A stretch of DNA of 64,000 bases from JADJOY01 sp046331705 [NCBI: bacterium]. Its GTDB lineage: Bacteria > JADJOY01. This document shows positions 1 through 7,841 of this stretch, one piece after another. The notes below the pieces were generated by a model, which had not been told where the DNA came from, did not search any database, and was given only the letters and a program-made list of their open reading frames with translations. Where the stretch lies: NCBI GenBank assembly GCA_046331705.1, contig JAXLQJ010000030.1, positions 26,353-90,352 of the forward strand, in the 5' to 3' direction. Made by a program: the position numbers and the translations under genes. The number at the start of each line of letters is the position of its first letter. Positions within the stretch are counted from its first letter, which is position 1.

Positions 1-102
1 GACGCCAAGGAGGGCGCCCGCGCCTACGTCGAGAAGCGCAAGCCCGCGTGGGAATACCAGCCCCCGCCGCGCAAGGGCGAGCGGGCACCCAAGCCGAGAT
101 GA
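1..102 (+). CDS. Enoyl-CoA hydratase/isomerase family protein, C-terminal end (partial)
   Basis: Only the last 33 codons are in the window. The reading frame runs from base 1 to a TGA at 100-102. The tail contains DAKEGARAYVEKRKPAW, which is the usual C-terminal signature of crotonase-fold enoyl-CoA hydratases (the 'EGxxAFxEKRxPxW' helix). The stop overlaps the next ATG by 3 nt (ATGA at 99-102), so the two genes are likely translated in a coupled way, placing this hydratase in the same acyl-CoA operon as the thiolase-fold and DUF35 genes downstream. The substrate cannot be told from this fragment. The gene starts outside the window. Confidence 0.8.
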   Translation, partial: DAKEGARAYVEKRKPAWEYQPPPRKGERAPKPR

Positions 103-1241
103 AGCGCCGCGCGGCCATCGTCGGGATCGGCCAGACGGCCTTCGCCAAGGACATCGGCCGACCCGAGCGCACCATCGCGCTGGAAGCGATCGCGGCGGCC
201 CTCGCCGACGCGGGCTTGACGCCGCGGGACGTCGACGGGCTGGTGCGTTTCGATCTGGAATCCACCACCGAGGTGGAGATCGCGCGGAACCTCGGCATCG
301 AGAACCTGCGCTTCTTCGCGTCGATCGCGTACGGCGGCGGCGCCGGTTGCGCCACGGTGGCGCTCGCGGCCATGGCCATCGCCACCGGACAAGCGTCGGT
401 GGTGGTGTGCTGGCGGGCGCGAAACCGCGGCAGCGGCGGGCGGCCGTGGGCGGGCACGGGCGCAGGCGTTCCCGGCGACAAGCAGTTCACGGCGCCGTAC
501 GGCTTGGTGCGGCCCGTCGATCAGATCGCGCTGCTGGCGCGCCGTCACATGCACGAGCACGGCACCACCAGCGCGCAGCTCGGCGCGGTGGCGGTCGCGT
601 GTCGCAAGCACGCCGCACGCAATCCCGCGGCGCTGATGCGCACGCCGATGACGCTCGCCGACCACCAGGCCTCGCGCTGGGTCGCCGAGCCACTGCGGAA
701 GCTCGACTGCTGCCTCGAAACCGACGGCGCCCTCGCGGTGGTGGTGACGTCGGTGGAGCGAGCGCGCGATCTCCGCCAGCGTCCCGCGGTGGTGCTCGCC
801 GCGGCGCAAGCGAGCGGCGAGCGCCACTTCGTGATGACCGACTATTACGGCCCGCGGTTCCTGGAGACGCCGTCGGTGTTCGCGGCGCGCGATCTCTTCG
901 CGCGGGCGGGCGTTTCCGCGGCGGACATCGACGTGGCCCAGCTCTACGATGCGTTCACGCCGCTGGTGCTCTGGAGCCTGGAAGAGTACGGCTTCTGCGA
1001 CGCCGGCGAGAGCGGACCGATGGCGGCCAGCGGTGCCCTCGAATGGCCGGACGGCAGCCTACCCACGAACACCAGCGGCGGCGGTCTCTCGGAGGCCTAC
1101 GTACACGGCTTCAATCTCATCCTCGAAGGAGTGCGCCAGATTCGCGGCACCTCCACGAGCCAGGTCGAGGGCGCGGAGCTCAGCCTGGTCACGAGCGGCG
1201 CGGGCGTTCCCACCAGCGCCCTCATCCTGAGCCCCACATGA
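99..1241 (+). CDS. Thiolase-fold lipid-transfer protein / Ltp2-like aldolase
   Basis: A 380-residue protein starting MKRRAAIVGIGQTAFAKD, typical of SCP-x/lipid-transfer thiolase-like enzymes. The ATG at 99 is chosen over a GTG at 48 because it sits in the ATGA overlap with the preceding stop and begins right at the conserved first strand. The segment FFASIAYGGGAGCATVAL resembles Ltp2, the thiolase-fold retro-aldolase of actinobacterial sterol side-chain degradation, rather than a true thiolase with an active-site CGSG. TDYYGPRF (about residue 247) and the GGG-AYVHG stretch (about 345) lie where such aldolases carry tyrosines. The downstream DUF35 gene fits, since Ltp2 works with a DUF35 partner. 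Aldolase activity is inferred; a plain thiolase or lipid carrier remains possible. Confidence 0.75.
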   Translation: MKRRAAIVGIGQTAFAKDIGRPERTIALEAIAAALADAGLTPRDVDGLVRFDLESTTEVEIARNLGIENLRFFASIAYGGGAGCATVALAAMAIATGQASVVVCWRARNRGSGGRPWAGTGAGVPGDKQFTAPYGLVRPVDQIALLARRHMHEHGTTSAQLGAVAVACRKHAARNPAALMRTPMTLADHQASRWVAEPLRKLDCCLETDGALAVVVTSVERARDLRQRPAVVLAAAQASGERHFVMTDYYGPRFLETPSVFAARDLFARAGVSAADIDVAQLYDAFTPLVLWSLEEYGFCDAGESGPMAASGALEWPDGSLPTNTSGGGLSEAYVHGFNLILEGVRQIRGTSTSQVEGAELSLVTSGAGVPTSALILSPT

Positions 1242-1371
1242 GCCCATCCACTGCGATCACGCGCGCCAGTCGATGGCGGGGCGTCGGTCCCTCAGCGGCC
1301 CGTCGTCGCCCCCGCCGCGCGCGGGACCGCGCGGCCTCCAACCGCGCAGCTCGGCGCGGGTGCCACCGATC

Positions 1372-1803
1372 ATGAGCACCCCGCAGCGCCCGCTGCCTCA
1401 GCCGGACGACGCGAGCGCGCCCTATTGGGAGGCGGCGCGGCGCAACGAGCTTCGCGTGCAGCGCTGTGCCGCCTGCGGCGAGCTGCGCTTTCCGCCCCAG
1501 CCGATGTGCGACGGCTGCAACTCGTTCGAGGTCGAGTGGGTGGCGCTGTCGGGGCGCGGCACCCTCTTCAGCTTCACGATCGTCCATCCGCCGGTGCTGC
1601 CCGCATTTCAGCAGCGGGCACCGTTCGCGATCGTGCTCGTCGAGCTGGCGGAAGATGCGAGGCTCAGGATCGTGGGCAACCTGCTCGACTGCCCGCTCGA
1701 GCGGATCCGAATCGGCCTCCCCGTCACCGTGACGTTCGAGGACGTGACCGAATCGGTCACGCTCCCCCAATGGCGCCCAGCCGAGACGAGCGAGCGCGGA
1801 TGA
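1372..1803 (+). CDS. DUF35 zinc-ribbon/OB-fold acyl-CoA-associated protein
   Basis: A 143-residue protein with an N-terminal helix (PYWEAARRNELRVQRC), a rubredoxin-like zinc ribbon with Cys32, Cys35, Cys46 and Cys49 (RCAACGELRF...CDGC), and an OB fold (GTLFSFTIVHPP...AIVLVEL). This is the usual length and order for DUF35 proteins, which bind CoA esters and support thiolase-fold partners. The ATG at 1372 is preferred to the in-frame ATG at 1273 because the extra 33 residues would be Arg/Pro-rich and unlike the family. It lies 130 nt after the Ltp2-like gene on the same strand and is probably its partner subunit. Confidence 0.85.
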   Translation: MSTPQRPLPQPDDASAPYWEAARRNELRVQRCAACGELRFPPQPMCDGCNSFEVEWVALSGRGTLFSFTIVHPPVLPAFQQRAPFAIVLVELAEDARLRIVGNLLDCPLERIRIGLPVTVTFEDVTESVTLPQWRPAETSERG

Positions 1804-1905
1804 GCCCATCGGCGCTCCACGCGAGCCGCGCTCGAACATCTCCATCTGGCCACCGTGGACTCGGCATTCGACCGCTACTCGATCCGTCTGATTCGTGATT
1901 GAGCG

Positions 1906-1957
1906 CCGCACGACTCGCTTTGGGCGCCGGCTTCGCCGGTCCCTGAAGATCGTGCGG
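1906..1957. terminator. Two-tier inverted repeat between convergent genes
   Basis: The 242-nt gap between the DUF35 gene and the convergent M50 protease gene holds a nested dyad. The outer arms are CCGCACGA (1906-1913) and TCGTGCGG (1950-1957), a perfect 8-bp match. Inside lies a hairpin of GGG/CCC (1922-1924 with 1941-1943) continuing to CCGGC-TTC-GCCGG (1927-1939). There is no T-tract, so a factor-independent terminator is not assured. Its tail-to-tail position suggests a bidirectional transcription end or RNA-stabilising structure. Nothing else recognisable is in this gap. Confidence 0.4.
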
Positions 1958-2045
1958 GGCGGCAGCCCGGTGGAGCGAATGAGATCGCGTCACCGCCCCG
2001 CGCCGTTCGGTCTCCGACGAGTCGCTCGCAGCGGCCGACGAGGAT

Positions 2046-4850
2046 TCAGTCTTCCTCGTCGTCGCTCGCGCCCTGCTTCAACCAGTATTCGACGGAGCTG
2101 CACGAGCGAGAGCACAGGTAGTCGACGACCTCGGGGAGGCCGGTGTCGATCGCCGGGAAGCTCGCCGACGTGAACCACAGCTCGGCGCCTTCGGCGCGGG
2201 GATCCCCCCACATCTCGTGGACCTGGTCCGCGCGCGTGGATGACCAGATGCCGTCCTCGTTGCGCTCCACGCGGGACTGCCCGAGTCGCGCACCCAGGCG
2301 CTGCGCGGCGTCGAGCTTGGCCGGGCCGTACCCGGGAGCCGCAGCGTCGCGGTAGAGCGTCACGATCTCCTCGTCGAGCGGACCTCGCTCGCGCGCCCGA
2401 GCGATCGCCTCCTCGACGCGCGCCCGTGCCTTGGCGTGGCGCTCGGCCCGCCGTGCCTCCGCCGCCTGCTTGCCCGCTTCGGGATCGGAGGGTGCGGTCA
2501 CCATCTCCCACCACACCTTCCATGGCGCGAGCCGCCGCACCGGCTCGTGCGGCGGCTCGGAAGCGCGCAAGGTGCGATAGGTGGCCCAGGCGCGCTGCTC
2601 CGCCTCGGCCTCGGCGGGCGTGAGCGCGGGGCTGGGAACCCAGAGCGGGCGCAGGTTCATGCCGACCAGCTCCGCGAGGCGCTCGTCGACGTCTGCGGCG
2701 AGCGCTCGCGCAACGTCCGCATCCGTGGCGTGGCAGACGAGCGCCACCTCGACGTCCTCCTGCGTCTCCCGCGAAGCCACCCAGCCCCCCGGCGGCGCCA
2801 GCGAGATCCGCTCGCTGCGCCGTGGCACGGTGTCACCGAGATCCGTCTCATCCGTCTCGGTGTCCTCGGAACGCTTCGCCGGCTCGCGTCCCCCCGCCAC
2901 GAACACCAAGCGGTCCCAAGCCACCACACGCTCCACGGGTTGGCTCGCCGATGGATCGCCGCGCAATGCCGCCGCACGCGCGGGCTCGTCCGCCCAGCGC
3001 CGCGCTTCCTCCGCGCTCGACGGCGCCAAGATCCACGTCGCGGGCGATGGCGCGGATGCGGCAGGACCGCGCCGCTCGGGCCCCTTCCCGTCACGACACT
3101 CCACCTTCGTGCCGTCGGTCCGCGGCCCCGCCATGAACGGGCTCGGCGCCGGCCGGTTCCCGCCCGGCAGCTCTGGCGCGAGCACGCCGAGCCAGAGGAT
3201 CGCCGCGGTGATGGGCACCGCAAAGAGCGAGGCGGCGTAGACCGCGAGCCCCACGAGCGTGCCCAGGCAGCCGGGTGGACGGGGCCGACGAAGCTGGGTC
3301 ACGAGGCGCACCAAGGCGTGGCGTCGCGCCGGCGCGAGCTTGCCGTAGCCGAGCGTGTGCAGCGCCTGGAACGTGAGCCGAAGCCGGCTCGTCTCGTCGG
3401 CGAGGGCCTCGACGGGTGCATCACGCAGCAGCGCCGCGATGCGCGACGCCCGGATCTGCTGCAACGAGCCGAGCGCCAGCGCGCCGGCGAAGACCGCCAA
3501 CGCCGGCTCGTGGCCCGCCCACGCGGCCACGGCGAGGAGCCCCGCGCCGCTCACCGTGAAGAGCAAGTCGGCGACTGGATGCCGCGAGAAGAGCAGCAGG
3601 TGGACGATGCGCCCTCCGTCGAGGGGCATGATCGGCAACAAGTTGAGCAGGTTGATGAAGAACAGCATGTCGATGGCCGTCGTCAGCTCGGGCCGATCGA
3701 GCACAGCGAACGAGCCGAGGCGCAGCAACACGGCGAGCACGAGCCCCGGCAGCGGTCCGGCGAGCAACACCACGAACTCCTGGAACGCCGTCGCGTCCTC
3801 CTTCCTGCCGATCGTCGCTGCACCGAGGAAGGGGATGAAGAACACCGACGTGTCGCGGTAGCCGAAGGCGCGCATCGCCAGGTAGTGGCCGCCCTCGTGA
3901 AACGCGATCACCCCGACCAGCGCGAGCAACGACGCCACCGGTACCGAGCCCTTGAGCGAGAGCGCGAACGCAAGCCCGCTCGCGACGAGGATCCAGCCCC
4001 AGCGCTTGCGCTTCTTTTCGCCCTCGAGCGTGGCGCGGGTGCGCAGGTACGCCTCGACCTGCTCCTCGATCGGCACCGCGACCGGCGCGCGTGCCGCGCC
4101 GCCCGCCGAGGCCGCGGCCCGCTTGCGCGCGGCCCGCAGTCGTCGGACGTCCAGAACCGAGCCAGGCACCGCGCGCAACACGCGAGCGAGCCCGCGCACC
4201 GAATAGCGCCAGCTCGAGTCGTCGATCGGTCGCAGCACCCGCGCGCTGACCATTGCGTGGAGAAACGCGAGATCCTGAGCCTGTTCGTGAGCCAGGCAGC
4301 CGTCGCCGTCGAGCGCCAGCGGCTCGCTGCCGGCGGTCCTGCAGGCGGCTCGATGCGCCTCCCAGATCCCGGCGGTCGTGGGCGCCCGTGGATCGACGAG
4401 GTCGACGCCCGGATAGTCGACGATCTGTCCGGAGCGGCTCAGGTTCGCGGTGATGATCGAGGGACGATCCGCGAAATACGCGTGGAACGAGAACACGAAT
4501 GGGTCCGTGCCATCCGCGGTGTCCGAGGTGCCGACGAACGCCCACGCCCGCTCGCCTGGATGGCGAAGCAAGGCCTTGACCCGCGTCTTCCCCTGCGCGC
4601 GGAGCGACGGCCGCACCACCACGAAGCGCGCGCCCTCGAAACCGAGCGCCGCGAGCTCGTCGAGCGCCGGCGCGAGATGCGCCGGCAGATGAGGCGGGAC
4701 ATCGTCGTCCGTGGCCCACCGATGATCGGGGATCTGGAACACGAAACGCGAGAACACCACGACGATGACCACCGCCAGCAGCACCAGCACCACGCCCACC
4801 ACGGGCACGATCGTCGCAAGCGCCGCTCCCGCCACCGAGACCCACTCCAT
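2046..4850 (-). CDS. M50 family (site-2 protease type) membrane metalloprotease with large soluble tail
   Basis: A 934-residue protein. A hydrophobic N-terminal segment (residues 5-36) is followed by a soluble region. The protease core carries the zinc site HEGGH at 318-322 and the second motif NLLPIMPLDGGR ending at residue 414, whose Asp411 is the third ligand in this family. Surrounding hydrophobic stretches (about 290-310, 350-400, 420-460) match intramembrane proteases. After about residue 560 comes a roughly 370-residue soluble, charged region with no recognised domain, making it much longer than RseP or SpoIVFB. The ATG at 4850 is preceded by GAGGTGAGGGGG. It is monocistronic and divergent from potA. 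The substrate is unknown. Confidence 0.85.
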   Translation of the reverse strand: MEWVSVAGAALATIVPVVGVVLVLLAVVIVVVFSRFVFQIPDHRWATDDDVPPHLPAHLAPALDELAALGFEGARFVVVRPSLRAQGKTRVKALLRHPGERAWAFVGTSDTADGTDPFVFSFHAYFADRPSIITANLSRSGQIVDYPGVDLVDPRAPTTAGIWEAHRAACRTAGSEPLALDGDGCLAHEQAQDLAFLHAMVSARVLRPIDDSSWRYSVRGLARVLRAVPGSVLDVRRLRAARKRAAASAGGAARAPVAVPIEEQVEAYLRTRATLEGEKKRKRWGWILVASGLAFALSLKGSVPVASLLALVGVIAFHEGGHYLAMRAFGYRDTSVFFIPFLGAATIGRKEDATAFQEFVVLLAGPLPGLVLAVLLRLGSFAVLDRPELTTAIDMLFFINLLNLLPIMPLDGGRIVHLLLFSRHPVADLLFTVSGAGLLAVAAWAGHEPALAVFAGALALGSLQQIRASRIAALLRDAPVEALADETSRLRLTFQALHTLGYGKLAPARRHALVRLVTQLRRPRPPGCLGTLVGLAVYAASLFAVPITAAILWLGVLAPELPGGNRPAPSPFMAGPRTDGTKVECRDGKGPERRGPAASAPSPATWILAPSSAEEARRWADEPARAAALRGDPSASQPVERVVAWDRLVFVAGGREPAKRSEDTETDETDLGDTVPRRSERISLAPPGGWVASRETQEDVEVALVCHATDADVARALAADVDERLAELVGMNLRPLWVPSPALTPAEAEAEQRAWATYRTLRASEPPHEPVRRLAPWKVWWEMVTAPSDPEAGKQAAEARRAERHAKARARVEEAIARARERGPLDEEIVTLYRDAAAPGYGPAKLDAAQRLGARLGQSRVERNEDGIWSSTRADQVHEMWGDPRAEGAELWFTSASFPAIDTGLPEVVDYLCSRSCSSVEYWLKQGASDDEED

Positions 4851-5029
4851 GTCGCCCCCTCACCTCGAGAATCCATAAAAACCCGAATCGTGCGCCAACT
4901 GCGCGCCGCGATTCTAACCCGGTCGCGCGCGCGCCGTCGCCGCGGAGCGTGCTGCGAGCGCGCCGCGCGGGCGCGGCGCGAGGCGGCGGTCGCAGCGCGC
5001 GGCGCCACGCGCACCGGGCTCCTCGAGCG

Positions 5030-5058
5030 TTGACTTTGCGCGGCGCGGGGACTAGCTC
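5030..5058 (+). promoter_or_regulatory. Candidate promoter for potABCD
   Basis: TTGACT (5030-5035) and TAGCTC (5053-5058) are spaced by 17 nt. The -10 match is weak. If used, transcription would start about 1-2 nt before the potA ATG at 5067, giving an almost leaderless mRNA. The rest of the 216-nt divergent gap is GC-rich with no clear signal. Confidence 0.3.
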
Positions 5059-5066
5059 CCCCCGCC

Positions 5067-6137
5067 ATGTCCGATCGGTCCGGGACCGCTCCCGCCGCCA
5101 GCGCCGACGAACCTCCAGGCTTGGTGGTGCGCGGAGCGCGCAAGCGCTTCGGCGAGGTGGTGGCGCTCGACGACGTAAGCCTGATCGTCGAAGCCGGCGA
5201 GTTCGCGACCCTCCTCGGGCCCTCCGGCTGCGGCAAGACCACGCTGCTTCGCATCCTCGCCGGCCTCGAGCTCGCCGACGCGGGCCAGGTGAGCCTGGGC
5301 GGCCGCATCATCGACGGCCTGCCGGCCCACGAGCGACCCGTCAACACGGTCTTCCAGAGCTACGCGCTCTTCCCTCACCTGGACGTCTTCGACAACGTCG
5401 CTTTCGGGCTGCGCTCGCGGCACCGGCCGAAGGACGAGATCGAGCGCGACGTGGCCGAGGTGCTGGCCCTGGTGCGCCTCGATGGCCTCGACCGGCGGCG
5501 CATCGAGCAGCTCTCGGGCGGACAGAAGCAACGCGTCGCCCTCGCCCGAGCGCTCGTCAACGAACCGGAGCTTCTGCTTCTCGACGAGCCGATGTCGGCG
5601 CTCGACGCCAAGCTGCGCTCCGAGGTCCAGCTCGAGCTGAGGCGCGTGCAGCGCGAGCACGGCACGACCTTCCTGCTCGTGACTCACGATCAGGACGAGG
5701 CCATGACGGTATCGGACCGGATCTTCGTGATGCACGGCGGCCGCATCGAGCAAAGCGGCGCCCCGAGCGAGATCTACGAACGTCCGCGCACCCGCTTCGT
5801 CGCCGAGTTCCTGGGCGCCGCGAACTTGATCGCGGTCGAGCGCAGCGGCACGACCGAGGTCTCAGGCCCCTTCGGACGGCTGGTCCTCGACGCGCCGCCA
5901 CCGTGGGAGAGCGGCACGCTGGCGATCCGCCCCGAGCGGATCCGCATCGAGGCCGCCTCGCCCGTCAACAGGCTCCGCGTCACCGTGACCGATTCGGTCT
6001 TCCGCGGCGATCACGTCGATCTCACCGTGGCGCCGGGCCCGTTGCGGGTGCGCGTCGCGCCCGCGGCGCCGATCGAGACCGGCACCACCCTCGAGCTCTC
6101 GCTCCCCCCCGAGCACCTGGTGCCGCTTCATGGCTGA
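5067..6137 (+). CDS. potA: Spermidine/putrescine-type ABC transporter ATP-binding protein
   Basis: A 356-residue ATPase. Walker A GPSGCGKTT spans residues 51-59, the Q-loop region is VFQSYALFPH, the ABC signature is LSGGQKQRVALARAL, Walker B is LLLLDEPMSALD and the switch His is in LLVTHDQDEAM. The C-terminal 110 residues form a TOBE-type domain (LAIRPERIRIE). Length and features match PotA. It is first in a potA-potB-potC-potD operon and overlaps potB by 8 nt. It energises uptake of a polyamine or a related small cation at the inner face of the membrane. The exact substrate is inferred from the PotD neighbour, not proven. Confidence 0.92.
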   Translation: MSDRSGTAPAASADEPPGLVVRGARKRFGEVVALDDVSLIVEAGEFATLLGPSGCGKTTLLRILAGLELADAGQVSLGGRIIDGLPAHERPVNTVFQSYALFPHLDVFDNVAFGLRSRHRPKDEIERDVAEVLALVRLDGLDRRRIEQLSGGQKQRVALARALVNEPELLLLDEPMSALDAKLRSEVQLELRRVQREHGTTFLLVTHDQDEAMTVSDRIFVMHGGRIEQSGAPSEIYERPRTRFVAEFLGAANLIAVERSGTTEVSGPFGRLVLDAPPPWESGTLAIRPERIRIEAASPVNRLRVTVTDSVFRGDHVDLTVAPGPLRVRVAPAAPIETGTTLELSLPPEHLVPLHG

Positions 6138-7041
6138 GCGCGGCCAGCTGGTGTGGTTGGGACGCATCACCACCCGCCGCCGGCTGCTCGCCAGCTCGGC
6201 GGCGCTCGGCTCACCCGCGATCGGCTGGATGGTGCTGCTCTTGATCGTGCCGTCGGTGGTGATCGCGGTGCTGGCGTTCGCGAGCCGCGCCCCCGACGGC
6301 CAGGTGGTGTGGACGCTCGGACTACAGAACTTCGTCCGCCTCGCTGGCTACGGGCTGCTGGGCTGGACACCCGACTACCTGTGGATCGGCGTGCGCAGCG
6401 TGTGGGTGGCGACGGTGACGACCGCGCTGTGCGTCGCGCTCTCCTACCCGCTCGCGTTCTTCATCGCCGCGCAACCGCCGGCGCGCCAGCGACTCTGCCT
6501 CGCCGGAGTGGTGATCCCGATGTGCGTGAACCTGGTGGTGCGCACCTACGCCTGGGAGCTGCTGCTCTCGCCGCAGCTTCCGCTGGCGCGGCTCGCGGCG
6601 GCGCTCGGGCTGATCGACGAGGGCGCGGGGCTCTACCCGAGTGGGCTCGCGGTGCAGCTCGGCATGGTGTCGACCTCGCTGCCGTTCGCGGTGCTGCCGC
6701 TGGTGGTGAACATCCAGCGCCTCGATCGCGCGCTGATCGAGGCGGCGCGCGACCTCTACGCCGGTCCCGTGCGCGTGTTCCGGCAAGCGGTGCTGCCGCA
6801 GACGTGGCCCGGTCTCGGCGCCGCGGTGGTGCTCACCTTCGTGCCGGCCATGGGCATGTTCGTGATCTCGGACCGTCTCGGTGGCTCGAACTTCATGCTG
6901 GTGGGGAACCTGATCCAGCAGCAATTCGGCTCGAGCCGCGACTATCCGTTCGGAGCGGCGGTGAGCCTGACGCTGATCGTGCTGACGCTCGTGGGCCTGG
7001 TGCTCTACCGGCGGTCCGGGCGTGGGATCGAGCTCGCATGA
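6130..7041 (+). CDS. potB: Polyamine-type ABC transporter permease, PotB/PotH family
   Basis: A 303-residue inner-membrane protein with about six transmembrane segments. It carries the EAA loop characteristic of ABC permeases (LIEAARDLYAGPVRVFRQAVLP, near residues 205-226) and the family's long first periplasmic loop. The ATG at 6130 lies inside the end of potA, and the stop overlaps the potC ATG (ATGA at 7038-7041). It should pair with PotC to form the channel energised by PotA. Substrate choice depends on PotD. Confidence 0.9.
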   Translation: MAERGQLVWLGRITTRRRLLASSAALGSPAIGWMVLLLIVPSVVIAVLAFASRAPDGQVVWTLGLQNFVRLAGYGLLGWTPDYLWIGVRSVWVATVTTALCVALSYPLAFFIAAQPPARQRLCLAGVVIPMCVNLVVRTYAWELLLSPQLPLARLAAALGLIDEGAGLYPSGLAVQLGMVSTSLPFAVLPLVVNIQRLDRALIEAARDLYAGPVRVFRQAVLPQTWPGLGAAVVLTFVPAMGMFVISDRLGGSNFMLVGNLIQQQFGSSRDYPFGAAVSLTLIVLTLVGLVLYRRSGRGIELA

Positions 7042-7841
7042 GGGCCGCCGCGCAGATGCGCTTGATCCGCGGCACCGGGCACGCGCTCACGGCGCTCGCG
7101 TACGCGGTGCTGTGGCTGCCGTTGGTGGCGGTCGCGGTCTACTCCTTCAACAGCGCCCGAATCGGACTCGACTGGGAAGGCTTCTCGCTGCGCTGGTACG
7201 CGAGCCTGCTGCGAAACGAGGGCATCCGACACGCCGCGCTCGACACCTTCCTGCTGGCGGGCGCCTCCACCGCCATCGCCACGGCGCTCGGCACCGCGCT
7301 GGCGATGGCGCTGGTGCGCTACCCGCAGCCGCGCTGGCTCAGACCGGTGCTGGACGTGGTGGTCGATCTGCCGATCGTCACACCCGACATCGTGTTCGCC
7401 GCGGCGCTGGTGATCGCGTTCGGCTTCGCGCGCGCGCTCTCGGACCTCTTCCAGCCCGGGCTGCTCACGATGATCCTCGGGCACGTCACCTTCCAGATCT
7501 CGTTCGTGGCGCTGGTCGTGCGAAGCCGCCTGGTGGTGCTCGGTCCGACCTTGAGCGAGGCGGCCCACGACCTCAACGCGACGCCGCGCCAGGCGTTCCG
7601 ACGCGTGACGTTGCCGCTCATCACGCCCGCCATCGCCGCCGGCGCGGTGCTCGCGTTCACGCTCTCGCTCGACGATTTCGTCATCAGCTTCTTCACGGCG
7701 GGGCCCAAATCGGACACCTTGCCGATCTACATCTACTCGTCGATGCGCCGTGGCCTGAGCCCGGAGATCCACGCGCTCTCGACGCTGATCGTCGCGGTGA
7801 CCGCGCTCTTGGTGCTCGGCTTCGACAGGGGGAAACGATGA
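7038..7841 (+). CDS. potC: Polyamine-type ABC transporter permease, PotC/PotI family
   Basis: A 267-residue membrane protein with about six transmembrane segments and an EAA loop (LSEAAHDLNATPRQAFRRVTLP, near residues 174-195). The stretch SLDDFVISFFTAGP is very characteristic of PotC. The ATG at 7038 overlaps the potB stop by 4 nt, and its own stop overlaps the potD ATG (ATGA at 7838-7841), so it is chosen over upstream in-frame starts that lie within potB. It is the second half of the permease heterodimer. Confidence 0.92.
   Translation: MRAAAQMRLIRGTGHALTALAYAVLWLPLVAVAVYSFNSARIGLDWEGFSLRWYASLLRNEGIRHAALDTFLLAGASTAIATALGTALAMALVRYPQPRWLRPVLDVVVDLPIVTPDIVFAAALVIAFGFARALSDLFQPGLLTMILGHVTFQISFVALVVRSRLVVLGPTLSEAAHDLNATPRQAFRRVTLPLITPAIAAGAVLAFTLSLDDFVISFFTAGPKSDTLPIYIYSSMRRGLSPEIHALSTLIVAVTALLVLGFDRGKR

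Noticed and set aside
1238-1375. 45-codon frame starting in an ATGA overlap with the Ltp2-like gene stop
   Set aside because: Arg/Ala-rich low-complexity product with no family resemblance; probably the spacer before the DUF35 gene.
1800-1898. 32-codon frame overlapping the DUF35 stop, beginning with the same ATGAGCCCATC as at 1238
   Set aside because: Too short and featureless; the shared 11-mer is noted but could be chance.
2436-5033. 865-codon open frame antisense to the M50 protease gene
   Set aside because: Composition is Arg/His/Glu-rich shadow sequence of the GC-rich coding strand; the opposite strand has clear HEGGH and DGGR motifs.
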